Of a stretch of 64,000 bases of DNA, positions 45,708-57,974 are shown one piece after another. Positions within the stretch are counted from its first letter, which is position 1. Every line of letters starts with the position of its first letter. A program made the position numbers and the translations under genes. The notes under the pieces were generated by a model. It was not told where the DNA came from and did no database searches. It was given only the letters and a program-made list of their open reading frames with translations. The DNA comes from Odobenus rosmarus divergens (lineage: Eukaryota; Chordata; Mammalia; Carnivora; Odobenidae), in the NCBI RefSeq assembly GCF_000321225.1, contig NW_004451666.1, positions 156,485 to 220,484 on the forward strand, in the 5' to 3' direction.

Positions 45708-46613
45708 AGGAAGCCGGGAGTTGATTTAGTTTGGCGTAAGTAAATAGGGAGACCACGGAGATGGCTCTGATCCTGCTGTCCGCCCTCCTCCCCACAAAGG
45801 CACCCTCCCACCCCAGGCCCATTAATGCAGACAACGCGGCCTTGACCAGGCACTCCCCAAGGCCCCGCTTCCTCGGGTCAAGTTTCGGGTTTATTCGGAG
45901 CCAGGGGAGGGGGCATGGCAAGGAGGGTCCGCGCGGCAGCCGCCGCCCCCACCGCGTCCGCCCTGATGCCCTTGGTCTGGGTCTCCAGAGCGCGCGGCCC
46001 CGCCCCGCCCGCCAGGCCCGCCGGGCTCGGGGCAGCCGGAGCTCGCCCCGGACCCTGCGCCCCGCGAGGGGGGCGGGGGCGGGTCCCGGCGGGGGGCGGG
46101 CGCGGAGGCCCCGCGTGCATGCTGATGAGCTGGGCGGCCGCGTCACTCCGCACCGGCGCCGTGGCTGCGGGGCGGGCAGGAGCCGCACGGCCGCCGGAGC
46201 GCCCGCCCGGCCCGCGCCTCCCTCGCCTCTCCCTCCCGCAGGCCCGCCCGCCGCCCCCCGGGACGGGGCCGCACCCCTCTGCGGAGGATGCCGGCTGCCC
46301 CCTGCGCGCGCGGCCCCGGGCAGCCCCTGCGCGCGGGGACCCCGGGCGGCGGCGGCCGAGCGCGCTGAGCCGGCGCGGGTGGTGCTGAAGGGACAGCTCC
46401 CGGGCGCAAGCGGCGGAGCGCTGTCAGCCCGCAGCCCTCGGCCCCCAGCCCGCAGCCCCCGGCCCCAAGCTCCCCAGGCTACAGCCCCCGGGCCCCGCCC
46501 GCAGCCCCCCTGCCGCAGCCCCGTGCCCGCAGCCCCCGGGCCCCACCCCCGCCCGCGCCCTTCCCCCACCCCGCCCGCAGCCCCCGCGGCCCCGCGGTCA
46601 GCCGGGCTGGCTC

Positions 46614-46685
46614 ATGGTCCCCGAAGCGGCGGGCCGGGCGGAGGCTCCTGCGGCCGCTGGGCCCACGGGGATGCCCCGCGGGTGA
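46614..46685 (+). promoter_or_regulatory. Upstream ORF (23 codons) in the likely GALNT9 5' UTR
   Basis: An ATG at 46614 opens a 23-codon frame that stops with TGA at 46683-46685, 27 nt before the GALNT9 start. A second in-frame ATG at 46671 gives a four-residue version (MPRG). The frame differs from that of GALNT9. If transcription starts upstream of 46614, as the CpG island suggests, ribosomes would meet this uORF first. Repression of GALNT9 translation is an inference; the transcription start cannot be read from the sequence. Confidence 0.5.
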
Positions 46686-46712
46686 GGCAGCCCCCAGCTT
46701 TCAGCCGCGTTC

Positions 46713-46953
46713 ATGGCGGTGGCCAGGAAGATCAAAACTTTGCTGACGGTCAACATCCTGGTGTTCGTGGGCATCATCCTCTTCTCCGTGTACTGCCGCC
46801 TGCAGGACCGCTCCGAGGGGCTGGTGCAGATCGTGCGCAGCGCCGACCGCCGCGTGCGGAGCCGGCACGCCAAGGTGGGCGCGCTGGTGGACCGCGACGC
46901 CATCCTGCAGCGCCTGGACCACCTGGAGGAGGTGGTCTACAACCAGCTGAATG
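46713..46953 (+). CDS. GALNT9: GALNT9, first coding exon (partial gene; 80 codons plus one base)
   Basis: GALNT9 belongs to the GT27 family of Golgi enzymes that start mucin-type O-glycosylation by moving GalNAc from UDP-GalNAc to Ser/Thr. It is known as a mainly neural isoform. The exon encodes the N-terminus of a type II membrane protein: a short basic cytosolic tail (MAVARKIK, residues 1-8), one transmembrane anchor (about 9-28, LLTVNILVFVGIILFSVYC), then a basic luminal stem (RRVRSRHAKVG, about 46-56) and a heptad-like stretch (ILQRLDHLEEVVYNQLN, 64-80). It closely matches the human GALNT9 start as I recall it. The exon ends AAT G|GTGAGC, a consensus donor splitting a glycine codon (phase 1). 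The start ATG has T at -3 and G at +4, so its context is only moderate. The catalytic and lectin domains lie beyond the window. The reading frame stays open into the intron to 47123, but that extension is not coding. Confidence 0.95.
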
Positions 46954-48687
46954 GTGAGCCGAGGCAGCGTCCCGCTGGGAACAAAGGGGCTGGACAGGGG
47001 GGCCGGCACACAGCGCTCGGGGACACGGAACCCTGGTGGACCCCAGGGCCTGATGGCCAACAGGGGCTGGGATCAAACTCCTTCTGTGTTACTTCGGGTG
47101 GAGACTGGGTAGGAGGCAGATAAGAAAGAGAAGGGGTCCCTTTAACAGAGAGCATGGTCCTGGATGACCACTCGTTCGTTCACTCCCCCGGTGGACACTT
47201 GAGAACCAACCCCCCAACCACACATGCAATGTCTCCGACTTATTCCCTGAGAGAACTTGAAAGAACTTCTCAAGAGGGTCTAGGACTTGTTTTAAGATCA
47301 GGCAGTGCCCAGGTCTGAGAGTGAGGGGGCACATTCTGCTTTTCTAGGAGCTGTGGGGGTGGGGGTCTTCTCCTGGAGTCACTCCTCTCTCTCCTGGAAG
47401 ATGTGGAGACAGAGGGAGGGCAGTGCTGCCCTTCAGAGGTTGCTGATGTGGTGTCTTGAGTGCTGGTGGGGAAAGGTGCCTCTTTGGGACCCCTCGGCCT
47501 GTTCAGCCTCCCGTCCTGGGGATGCTCAGGGCTCCCTCCAGAAAGTGTTGCTGTGGGTGAGTGCGAGGCCAGGAGCCGGTGACTCCTGGACAGATTGAGT
47601 CAGGGGTCCAGCACGGGCTTGGCAGGTGTTAACCCCACAGAGGGACCTGGGCTGTGGTGCATGGGAGCCCACGGGCTCCTCAGGAGCTTCCACAGCAAGC
47701 CCGGCTCCTGGGGATGGGCTTCTTGTTTCTTCCCCGAAGGTGTGGGTCCCTCGCAAGGGTCAGGGCTGGTGGCTGCAGCTGGGAGGAACGGGTATTTTTC
47801 CACTTTGGGATGCAGCAGACGGAATAAAGTGCCTGCTGCTTCCTGGGCTCTCTCTGTGCCGAGGTACAAGGAGGAAGGAGAAAAGTTTGTGTGTTTACCT
47901 CATTAGTGGGCTTTTTCCTTCTGTTCTGTGCTATTCTGGTTTCTGCATTGGCAGCCCCAGCAAAGCTCCTCAGGAAGGAAGCATCAGTAACAGGCTCTGG
48001 GCGGAGGTGTCTGGGAGCTGGACTGCACTGTGTGTGTGTGGGGGGTCTGCGTGCTCCCTGCTGGTATGGGGGTCTCCTTGGGGCTTCCTGCGGGAGGAAG
48101 CAGCAGCTTGAGACCCAGAGGCGTGGTGACACCGTGGATGTGGGCACTGTCCACAGCCTTATTCCCTGTCTGGGAGGGAGCAGAGCACCTTCTGACTCCC
48201 CAGGCGCCCCTCGCCCCCACCAAGCTCCTGTCCCCTCCAGACGTGCCTTTCCTGAGTGAGCTCTGTGGCTTTTCTGATCTGTCCTGTGCAGCCGAAGCCA
48301 CGAGGGGAGGAAAAGTTTAGTCCAACTGCCACTTGGCCGGGTGATTCGTCTCTTGGAAGCCGTGTGCCCCGGTAATAGCACCTAGCTTTATTGAAGTGTA
48401 TTTGCCAGGGTGTTATGGTCTGTTTTATGGGAAGAACCAGAGGGTTATATAAAAACATCGGCAGCACATCGGATTGTGTAACATCCTGATGGCCGGCTCA
48501 GCGCCTTGAGCTGCAACTCACCTCACCCTTCCAGGTGAGAGGGAGCCAGGCTTCTTGGTGGCAGAGCAGGCCAGGACCTCTGATGCACTGTCCTGACACT
48601 AGCAGGACATAGGGAAGGGTTTCAGGAGAACCAGTGTCAGCCCCTTGCCCAGCCGGCCTCTCCCCTTCCTTCACCCACCTTTTTTTC

Positions 48688-48802
48688 CAAGTGTGTCTCT
48701 GTCTCTCTTCCCCATTCCTCTCCTCTGTCTCTCTGTATGTCCCTGTCTCTCTGTCTCTCTCTGTGTCTCGGCCTCTGTCTGTCTCTCCCTCCCTCCCTCC
48801 TC
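48688..48802 (+). repeat. CT-rich (TCTCTG)n simple repeat in intron 1
   Basis: About 115 bp of GTGTGTCTCTGTCTCTCTTC and CCCTCCCTCCTCC-type polypyrimidine sequence. Open frames over it are low-complexity. Confidence 0.9.
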
Positions 48803-49497
48803 CTCCCCGCTCCTCTCGGATGAGGGTCCTGCTCCCCACTTCTAGACCGTGTACCCAGCACCGTGTCCCACCCAGGAGTCACTCGTGTTTGCTCCTGGAA
48901 ATGAGAGCCAGTCTCTCCCGCACCTCGGCTTGGTCCCTAAGGAGGGACAAGACAGGAGTGAGTGGACATTCGTTCACAAGGAGCCGTTTGAAAGCAGTGC
49001 TGAGCCCTCCAGCCCAGTGCGGGCTTCCGTGTGGCAGGGCGCTGGAGGGCAGGAGCGCTTCCCATGACCGCCTGTCCCCGGGGTCTCCGCCAAGTGCGGA
49101 AAGGAGGGAAGACATCCAAACGAAGGGAAACGTCACTGATATTTCCTCGGCCTTGAGTGCTTCCTGGAAATGTCTCTCCTGGCTTACAGGATCTGGGGGG
49201 AGGCAGGGTGTCCGGAAGCAGGACGCTCTTCCCACACCCCCTCTTCGGCCAGTCCAGTGCCCTTTCTCTGCCACGCCTGACTGACCTCAGCAAAGACCTA
49301 GTGAATGGTGTGTGTAGATCCAGAGTCACAGGACCTGGGAGAAGATATTCTTTAAGGAAATGCGATATAGTCACATCCTGTATGTACATGAGAGTTTGTT
49401 TCTAAATTCGGTGCTCAAGGCAAGGAAAAAATGTTTATAGCCAGAAATCATCCTTCTGAATATGTTAAGTCGCCCATAAAGTACAGCCTCCATGGTC

Positions 49498-49530
49498 TCG
49501 TCTGTCTGTCTGTCTGTGTGTGTGTGTGGC
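49498..49530 (+). repeat. (TCTG)n(TG)n microsatellite
   Basis: TCGTCTGTCTGTCTGTCTG passes into (TG) units over about 30 bp. Confidence 0.85.
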
Positions 49531-52500
49531 TGGCGCAGGGCGTCTCGTGAGCGCAGATTTGAGAGCCTCTAGCTCTGTGAGAAGAACAGGGAGGGAAGCG
49601 TCCCCATTTGGCGGCCTGGTCTGCAAGCCCTCTGCCCTTAGGAACGCAGCCAGTCCTGGGGGGGGGGAGGGCGGCTGAGAACTCTGCGTTCGCTTCTCTT
49701 TCAGAGCTAAGCCACGGCCAGGCAAAGCGTGTGGCTCCGTGGTTCTGCCCCTGTGCTGGCGGGCGTTACACAGGTGCGGGCGTCACCTGCTAACAGGGCT
49801 CACGCGCGGCCAGGACGCGGTCTCCTCCCTGCAGAGGAGAACCTGGCCGCCACCTGGCCACCCTGCTCCTTTCGTCCCTGCAGACCCGTTCTTTAGGGGC
49901 CGCGGGTCTGAACGGCACGCGGCCGTGCATGGTGAGGTTTCCGTTGTGGGTGGCTGGCCACTGTAGAGGGAGGTACTTTCTAAAATTCAGAGTGCACTCA
50001 CGTTAACCCCGCTACCTCGACTGACCCCTGCCCAAACCTGTGCCGTCAGAGGGCAAAGCCTGGGTCCGGTGTAAGGACAGCAAAGCCCAGAGCCCATGGG
50101 ACAGCACGGCGTCCGGAGGCTGTGGAGTGAGTGAGCGGCGGCCGTGGCTAAAGGCAGCATTTACTTCACAGATGATCTGCATCTCTACAGTTGTCCAACG
50201 GTCAAGTTGAAATAACAGAGGGTCCAGTGGGTCCTAGGCCTCCCAGGGTGCGGGCAGCCCCCGCCAGCCACTTGCCCTCCCCTGGGAGAGAGGTGATTCC
50301 AACTCTGCTCCCTCTCGAGCTTCCGAAATCCGGGTGTGACTGGGCCATCTTTCCCGTATTTGTGCTCAACGCCCGCCCTGTGATTCATCTGAGGGTGGGG
50401 GTTTGTCTGCTTTGTGCGCAGCCCTAACACCCAGGGTCCTGGGCCGTACCGTGCATATTATTAGCACTCCGTAAATATTGGCTGAATGAGCAAGTGAGCG
50501 GATGTTTCTCTGAACAATTCATTGCTTTTGCTTACAGTGAATTTATTTAAAAAGAGAGCTGCAAATCAGCACCCACATCCGCAAGCAGGAGGTGACCAGA
50601 GTGGTGAAGACAAGATGTGGGTTCTGTTCAAGTCCAGCTGGGCGCTGCGGTCGCCCCGGGGCTCTGAGCCCAAGGCCGCTCTCTCTTTGTCCAAAGGGAG
50701 ACTCTCAAGGGAAAGGCACCTGTAGGGATATATTGGCAGGAAACCCAGACTCTCCCATTGCAGAGATCAGGAGATCGAGATGAAAGGGAACGCTTCTCAT
50801 GGTGGGAGTCAGTGTTATTCAACCCTGTGTCCTTCTTTTGCCAAAAATCCTGTCCGGCGTGTGGCCCCTTCCAGGACTGTGGCTCCTCCTCGGGAAGCCC
50901 AGTCTGTGGCAGACTGTGTCCCGAGCGGCCACCAGTCCCTGGAGGGGCGGGGGGTGGTCAGGCGCTAAGGGGTGCGTGTTCACAGCAGCAGGGTCCCCGA
51001 TTTCTGAGCAGGAGGCCCAAATCCTACCGACAATCTGAGCGCGCTGAGTTTTCATAATGAAACCCTGGTTGAGCTGCAGAGAGGTGAGGCGGAGATGCCG
51101 GATTCTGACCCAACATTTGCTGCAGACAACGCGTGTTGATGTCCTGCCGTCTCCCACTGTGATGTGTGCTTTACTGATTGGCAGGCATCACGGCTGAGAA
51201 GCGGAATCCAGGAGGCTGTCCAGATATGGTCCGCACGCTGTGAACAGTGCACGGCGGGCTGGGAGCAGAAGCCGCGTGAGGACAGCGAGGGGGTCTCACG
51301 CCCCCGGTGCATACTGATTGCATCATAAAAGGAGGGGTAAATCAGACCCTGAGAGCCTGTGGGAGAGGGTGGCTGGGGTCTGAGAGCGCCCAAGGGTGCC
51401 TGGGGCCGCCAGACACCCCTCGCCCCCGTGGGGCACCTGCCCAGCGCACCTTCCCCTGGAGCCCCGCGTGTGGAGAAGGTGCTGGTTTCCGGAGAGAGGT
51501 TCCGGGCTTTTCTGTGCACAGAAGCAGGTCCATGTGGGAAATGCTCCAAGAGATTCCATGTGTTCGGGAGTGTGCGTTCCACCAGAGAGCTTTCCTGTTC
51601 GCTGGTTTTAGTCCCACCGCTGGCTTCCCGCTGGGTCCGGGGGCCTCTTGAGCTTGAGCTCACGGGTCCTCATCCCCCCGAATCTGCTTTGTGAGCCCCC
51701 CTCTCCTGCATGCTGGTCTCAGCGGGCGGCGGCTGGGAGGACAGCATGGTGTGTCTGCGAGTCCTCAAAGGTCCGGGCAGGTCTGTCTTCACCACGGCAG
51801 CGGCGGGTACTTGGCTGGCCTTCTGCCTCCGGGTCTGCGTCCCTTGCGTCTCTCCTGCACTGTGTTGATTTGCTACCGCAAGTGAGAAACTAGCACGTCC
51901 TCCTGGAGCCCAGCCTCTCGCCGACGCCGGGGCAGGGCTGCATGCCGTTTGGCGGGAACTGTCCTTTCCATTCCCCTCCGGCTGCCACGTGCCCAGCACT
52001 GGGCGCAGCCTCCCTCACTCTGAGAGGGTGGAGAGCATTTGGTTTTGCTTTTCTCCCTCCTCTTTGCCTCTGCTTCTCGGCCTGCAGGCCCCGTCCAACC
52101 ACGGGTGAGTCAGGGCGGCCGAGGTCGGACACAGGGCTTAGCTCCCGCGGACCTGGCCCCTTGTGTTTGGGAGAAGGAGGTGCAAGGACGCTCCACCCCG
52201 TGATGAACAGCTCTCTTGGCTCTCAGGGTGGCAAGTGGACCTCACCAGGCCTGGCTCCATGTGGAGAAGTGCGTCTGCAAATCTGCAGCCGCACTTCTAG
52301 GAATAATTCATGCAGGCGGTGATCCGGGCTTGGGAGGCGCGGGGCTAAGTGATTGCATTTACAATTCAGCTCCGCAATCTGCATATTTCAAAGGCCCTAC
52401 TTTCTGAAAGGACAGTTTATCCTTCGTTGGCTAGAAACTCAACAAAAACAAGTCTCTAAATGTTTCCCTATCCGGTGTCCCACGGAGACATTCCAGGGTG

Positions 52501-52984
52501 GGATCCACATCTTAGGACCACGGTTCTGCTTCCCCCCGAAGGGAAGGCAGCCAGGTGCTGAGGGAGAAGGTGAGAGGGTCCTGGGAGCTCCCTTGTGGCT
52601 TGGTATTTCCTTTACTGGAACTCCGTGCAGCATGGCCAGGACCGAGACAGTCTCCCTACCACTCCGCACGGTGACCGGCTGGTGTCAGCCATGCATGATC
52701 TCCGCATGGCCCCACGTCACGTGTCTGACAGCAGCTGGTCTTCCGGAGGTGGCTCTCACACCCACAGGCCACTGCAGGCCCCTCCTGGATCATCCGTGAT
52801 GTGTGCCGCACATGCTGGGACCTCAGGACATGTGTAGAGAAGGGGGGAGGCGGAGGGGTGGTCTCTCCAGCAGGCAAACTCCCCTCTGCCCACGTGTGAG
52901 GCCACAGGCCCTTCCTGCCCTGGCGTTCGCCCTCACAGACCCAACCTCTCCAAGCCAGGGGTCTCCCCCTCCTCGAATGAAGGC

Positions 52985-53060
52985 AAGATCTCATTTCTCC
53001 ATGTGTTCCGTGAGCACATGCTATGCTATGCTCCTGATGCCAAGTCAGGATACGTAAGTG
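52985..53060 (+). mobile_element. L2-like remnant
   Basis: CCATGTGTTCCGTGAGCACAT, CTATGCTATGCTCCTGATG and AGTCAGGATACGTAAGTG weakly follow the L2 motif for GAGCACCTACTATGTGCCAGGCAC. Confidence 0.45.
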
Positions 53061-55494
53061 ATTGGGGTGCAGGTGCCTGCCCCACGGGGCTCACGCTGGG
53101 GAGCACGGCTGGCGAGGGACAATTTCAGGCACGATGATTAATCCCACGCTGTCCGGGCGCCATCATGAGGAGCCGTCCCCCCGGCCATCCTCCGTCCCCT
53201 TTCTGACGGTACCAAGAAGACTAACCTCACCGGTCCCCCTTCCAGATGCGCACGGGCCCTTCCTGGCTCAGGACCCGCGGCAGGTGGCGCTTCCATAGCC
53301 CCGCGCTGTGTTTCTTCTCTACTGACTGATGTTTTGGACAAACGGTACAGGCTTCCTATTTTGGGTGGTGATAAATCACTTGTTTAAGAAGCAAATGTAT
53401 TTCATTTAACATGTGTGTCAACGTGAAGGACACTGTTGAATGAGGTGACTGAGAGGTCTGCAGGGACGCGGATCCCAGGGCAGGGAAGGGGGGGAGGACC
53501 AGATCTGGGGTGCTGAGCAGCCGGCCACGAGGGTGGCCTCCCCAGAGTCATGGCCGGTGGCCAGAACGGATGGAGGGAGGTTTTTAGTCTGAGGACACTT
53601 TAGTAATAGTAAAGGCGCCGCCAGTGTGAATGTGGCCTGGGAAGCACCTGGGCCTCAGGATCCAGTGGCTGTCAGGCTTCAGGTGAGGCTTGAACAAGCA
53701 GCCTGGCCCTCTGTGTCTCCCCCTCCTCTGGGCATCAGCTTTATTTCATCCCTGGAACTGGGTCAATCCTGTCTAAACCGCAGGACACTGAGCATGGGGA
53801 AGAGATGAGTTCCCAGAAGAAATCCAGAAGGTAGACGCTGGGACCCAAACTTGATAAATGCCTTCTCCCTGTGGCCTCGCAGGTCTGCTGGGCGGGTTCG
53901 GTGTCCCCAGACCACTGCTGGGAGCCAGGGAACCCCTCCCTCAGAGACGCACCTGCCCCAAGGGCCCTCATGCCATTGTGATTGGAGCTGTGGGGGGTGG
54001 CATCTATGCGGGTGGGCAGCTGGACAACGTGTCAGCAGCAGGCAGCCTGCCCTGCGACCGCCCGGGCTGCCTGTGGGCTACGTTGCCTCGTGGGAGCCGG
54101 GCGACCGTGTCGAGCCGAGACCTGCCCCAGAGGTCTAGGTGGCGCCTGGGTGTCTGCCGAAGCGGCTGTCCTCACAAGAGTTCTTGCACAGCCCACATGC
54201 GGGAGGGTTTTCTCACACCAATCCACGTCAGACGTGTGTCCCGGGAGCCCAAGGTCCCCGTATCAGGGGCTGGACCCAAAAGACTGCAGAGAAGGGGCCA
54301 GGGGGCCCCCAGCAGCCCCGCCTCCCAGGCCCACCTGCCTGGCCCCTGGGTCAGGTCGGGTCTGATGTGCACCTGCCACGGGGGTCTCCCCAGAAGGCTC
54401 AGAGGCCTCAGCAGTTGGCGTTTTATTCTTCAGTAAATAAGCTAAGTACCTTCATTCCTTAAAATGCCAGCCCAGGACCTGGCCCTGTGCCAGGGAGACA
54501 GTGCGGTGTGCGAGGTGTCAGGCCAGCAGTGGGTCCTCACGGAGCAGAGGTCCATGGGGCGGAAGTGGGGCCTGGCTGCAGGGCCTGACTGGTGGCGGGA
54601 GGCGGGGCACGGGGGGTGCCGAGCACGGAGTCGAGTGTGGGGGTGGGCTGCCTTGTCTGGACCGGCCGCCTGGGGCTGTGGTCATGCCAGGTTTGTGAGC
54701 TGCCAGGTGTATTAAAAGAGGGAAAGAGGGAAGGAATCTGAAGGCTGGCTTCCCCAAACCGCGGTGCACCTTAGATGTTTGTGTGTGACCCTTGCCGTGT
54801 CTGCCGCTCACATTCACAGAAGTGTCTCTGCGGGATGGCGGTCCAGGAGTCAGGGGCACGGACAGTCCCGGTAGACACCATCTCTCCGGCAGGCCGGGTC
54901 TTCCACTGCCCGCAAGGGCCCCGGGGGTCGCAGTGGAGACGTTGACCTGCGGCCCCCAGCCTGGTGTCCACCCGAGAGTGACACGCGGGAGGACGGCGTT
55001 GACCCGGCCTGCTCCGGACGCGTGGGGTGCTGGTCACATACAGCGGGCCACTGGGCATTCGGAGGTCAGCAGGCTGGGGTGCCATGTGTCCACAGCGCCA
55101 GCGCAGGCCTGGTCCCCGTGTGTCATGTAAATGCAAATAGTATCTTTCATGGTGTTAAACTCAAACTTCCAAGAATACATCTTCAGAGCGTTCCTGGGAA
55201 GATCATGAGGTTTTTGCCCAAGATGGAGGGAAGGGTCAGTCACGAGCATGTTCCCAGGCCCCCTGGGGCAGTGCAGAGGCGCCGGTGACACTCAGGGTGG
55301 CTCGCCTGTGGCCCCAGACTCGCGGAGGCCTTCACTTCATCTCCTGCTGAGGCCCCCATGGGCGATCTCTGTGCCGACCCCTCCAGCGTGTTCCAGGCAG
55401 AGCCAGAGGCCCCAACGCCCAGCACTGAAGGGCCGTGCAGAACCCCAGCCTCGCGGTTCCCGCGTCTGGTGAGGAGGGACGGGAGGCAGAAAGA

Positions 55495-55800
55495 TAAGCC
55501 AATTTCATCTCCTCTTGCTGTAACCAGTTAACACAAACTCAGTGGCTTAACACAGCGCATACGAATTCTCTGAGTTCTGGAGTCCACCGCGGTTCTCTCT
55601 GTGCCAAAATCGGGATGTCCCCAGGGCTGGCTCCTTGGGCAGGTGCAGGGGAGGATTCCCAGCGTCGAGGCACCTGCTTCCTGGGCCGGGGCCCTTCCTC
55701 CATCTGCGGGCCAGCAGCCTGGGCCTCCTTGGCCTCCCTCTTCCATGCTGACTGGCCCCTGTGACTACATCGGCCCCCCAGATAATCTGGGGCCACGCCC
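55495..55800 (-). mobile_element. MLT1/MST-type LTR fragment (ERVL-MaLR), antisense
   Basis: TGCTGTAACCAGTTAACACA, AACTCAGTGGCTTAACACAG, GAATTCTCTGAGTTCTGGAG, then GGGCTGGCTCCTTGGGC read as the reverse complement of an ERVL-MaLR LTR 3' end. Non-coding. Confidence 0.7.
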
Positions 55801-56177
55801 CCAGCCCCGGGTCAGCTGATTCTCTTCACCGTGTGACTGAGCACGTTCCCAAGCTCTGGAGCCTGTTTGTCCGCTGACCCCATTAAGCGAACTATACGGA
55901 CTCCTCGATACTGACAAACACTAAGGAGCAAACTAAGGTGGGGAAGGACAGCGTCAGCAGGAGGCACCGGCATCTATGCTCGGTGCCCAGACAAGGCCTT
56001 GGGGAGAGACCGACTTGTAAGTGAAGATGGAAGTGAGGGCAGGACATGCAGGGGTGGCAGGAAATGCTCCAGGCCTAGCAGGTGCCAAGGTCCTGGGGCA
56101 GCGTGTGCCCAGTGCATTGGCAGCATGGCTAGAAAGCTGGTTGGGGGAGTCTGTGCTAGAGACCCAGTGGGGAGCTG

Positions 56178-56400
56178 TGGGTGTCCGCTCAGGCTGCTGT
56201 CACAGACCGCCACAGACCAGGCGGCGTGCACAACAGAAGTTCATTGTCTCACAGCTCTGGAGGCTGGAAGACCAGGATCAAGGTGCCGGCAGGGCTGGGT
56301 TTTGGCGGGAACACTCTTCCCGGCTTGTGGACGGCCTTTCCTCCATGTGCACACACTCCTGGTCTCTCCTTCTGTGAGGTCAGTCCTCTACAGTCCTGCC
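56178..56400 (-). mobile_element. MLT1/MST-type LTR fragment (ERVL-MaLR), antisense
   Basis: GGCTGCTGTCACAGACCGCC, CAACAGAAGTTCATTGTCTC, ACAGCTCTGGAGGCTGGAAG, CAAGGTGCCGGCAGGGCTGG match the antisense LTR tail (TTCTGTTGTTTAAGCC...CCTCCAGAACTGTGAG). Non-coding. Confidence 0.8.
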
Positions 56401-56940
56401 GCCCGCTCGCAGGGTGCAGGTGGCCCGATGAGGTCGGCTGAGTGGGGGGGCAGGCGGGGAGAAGTTAGACCCAGCGAGTGAGCTGCTCTGCGGGGAGGGA
56501 GGCATCGGCTGGATGGTTCCCCGTCTGGGCCGTCTCCCAGCTCAGGCCGCCGTGTGCGTGGTGCAGAGGGGCCAACGGCACCGCTAGCCTCCACCCGCGG
56601 TGCCCGGCACCCCCCTCCCCACAGTGTCCAGTGTCCCCGGGGGGGCACCCGCTCGCTGAGAACGGGGGAGGCGCAGGTCAGCACGGCCCACTGAGGCAAG
56701 GCCGCAGGGGGGTAGTTCTGAGACGGAAGGGGCACAGGTGCGGGGGAAGGAGCACATCCCCGAGTATGGGACACAGGGATGAGACCCCAGCGTCAGAGGC
56801 CGGTTCTGGGGCAGCAGATGGGACAGGAACTCTGGGGTTCTCTTCCGATTCTTCTGTTTCCTCAGGGAGGCAGGAAGCGAGGTCATCAGCTGGGGGTGCT
56901 GGGACACACCACCCCTCCCTCCTTCTCTTTCTAAGGCACA

Positions 56941-56980
56941 GCTACAGCCTTTTTTTTTTTTTTTTTACGGCTACAGCCTT
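56941..56980. repeat. Poly-T tract flanked by an 11-bp direct repeat
   Basis: GCTACAGCCTT occurs at 56941-56951 and 56970-56980, on either side of a 17-T run (56950-56966). It looks like a target-site duplication around the remnant tail of an antisense retroposition with no body, or slippage. Confidence 0.6.
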
Positions 56981-57691
56981 AAACGGATGTTTAAAGAGCA
57001 AGTGTGTGTTAGGTTGTGTTCAATCAGCGAGCTTCGTCTTAGAATAGGGGGCGTGACAAAGTGCCTGCTGGGAGATGGGGACACTGGGAGGCCGGAGGAC
57101 GGCCTGGTCTGCAAGATGGAGATGGGTGGTCAGTGGGGGGAGGGGGCTTGGGGGTGGGTGTCTGAGCTGCACAAGGGAGCGGGTGCTGCTGGGCCTGCCC
57201 TGCCCCCCCCCCCACATCTGGGGAGGACTCTGCCTCCACCCCCCACCCAGGGCGGTTCCATCCAGGTATTTGCTGGGCGGACAGGTGGGGAGGCTGGGGA
57301 AAGACACAGCAGGCTCCCCAGATGGAGTGGGCCTGCTGAGGAACCTTCTCAGGGGAAGGGTTGGCCCCCTCCCCACACCTGGCCCCTCCCAGCCTCCACG
57401 TTTCTGAGGGAGACCCCGGGACCGGGCTGTTGGTTGGACCTCTGTCCTGGGCACCTTCCTGCACACCTGGTGTTCACAACAGCCAAGTGGATATGCCGGG
57501 CTAAGTGCCCGGGGCCCTGACTACGCTGCCCCCACAGCAACCTGGGAAGGAGATGATCTCCCCATCACCTGGGCCCGGGCAGGTGAGGCGCTGGAGGAGG
57601 TGGGATTTGAATCCAGACACGTCTGGCTCCAGGGCCCCTGCCCTGTGCACCTCCCCAGAGACAGGTGGAGACATCAGCGTAGATCAGTGTC

Positions 57692-57965
57692 GTGTATTAT
57701 AACTCCTGCCTTTTACAGCAAGAAAAGGGACTATTTTTATTTTTAACAGAATAGTGCGGTCAGATTGGCTCTGCGTGTAGCCCGGGTCTGAAACCAGCAA
57801 GCCTTGATTTTATTTCAGAGAAAAGGCCTGGCTTCTGCAGGGACTATTTTCACACCATTTCGAGCAGATTGTGGAAAATGCCTGTTAATAGTCTGTGCGC
57901 TTGAGCACTTAGCAGTGGACACGGAAACAAACAAGCTTATCTTAATTGGTAGGAGGAGACTGTTG
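57692..57965. other. Candidate conserved non-coding element in GALNT9 intron 1
   Basis: A low-GC block holds ATTATAACTCCTGCC, GGGACTATTTTTATTTTTAAC, GATTTTATTTCAG, AGGGACTATTTTCACACC and CTGTTAATAGTC. GGGACTATTTT occurs twice (57729 and 57840 areas), 110 bp apart. No repeat family was recognised. Confidence 0.35.
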
Positions 57966-57974
57966 TGGTTCGAA

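Larger units (their letters stand above)
45930..46960 (+). promoter_or_regulatory. CpG island and presumed GALNT9 promoter / 5' UTR
   Basis: This kilobase is extremely CpG-rich, with many GGGCGG/CCGCCC Sp1-type boxes, for example around 46070-46110 and 46480-46600. I see no convincing TATA box, which fits a dispersed CpG-island promoter. It overlaps and ends with the GALNT9 first exon. Long open frames cross it on both strands because stop codons are rare in such GC-rich DNA; they have no recognisable protein content. The exact start site is not determinable. Confidence 0.85.

Noticed and set aside
45598..46957. Long open frames on both strands over the GALNT9 CpG island (398 codons +, 323 codons -)
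   Set aside because: Open because of extreme GC content; low-complexity Ala/Pro/Arg/Gly composition, out of frame with GALNT9, no domain. The minus frame also reads through the poly-G run.
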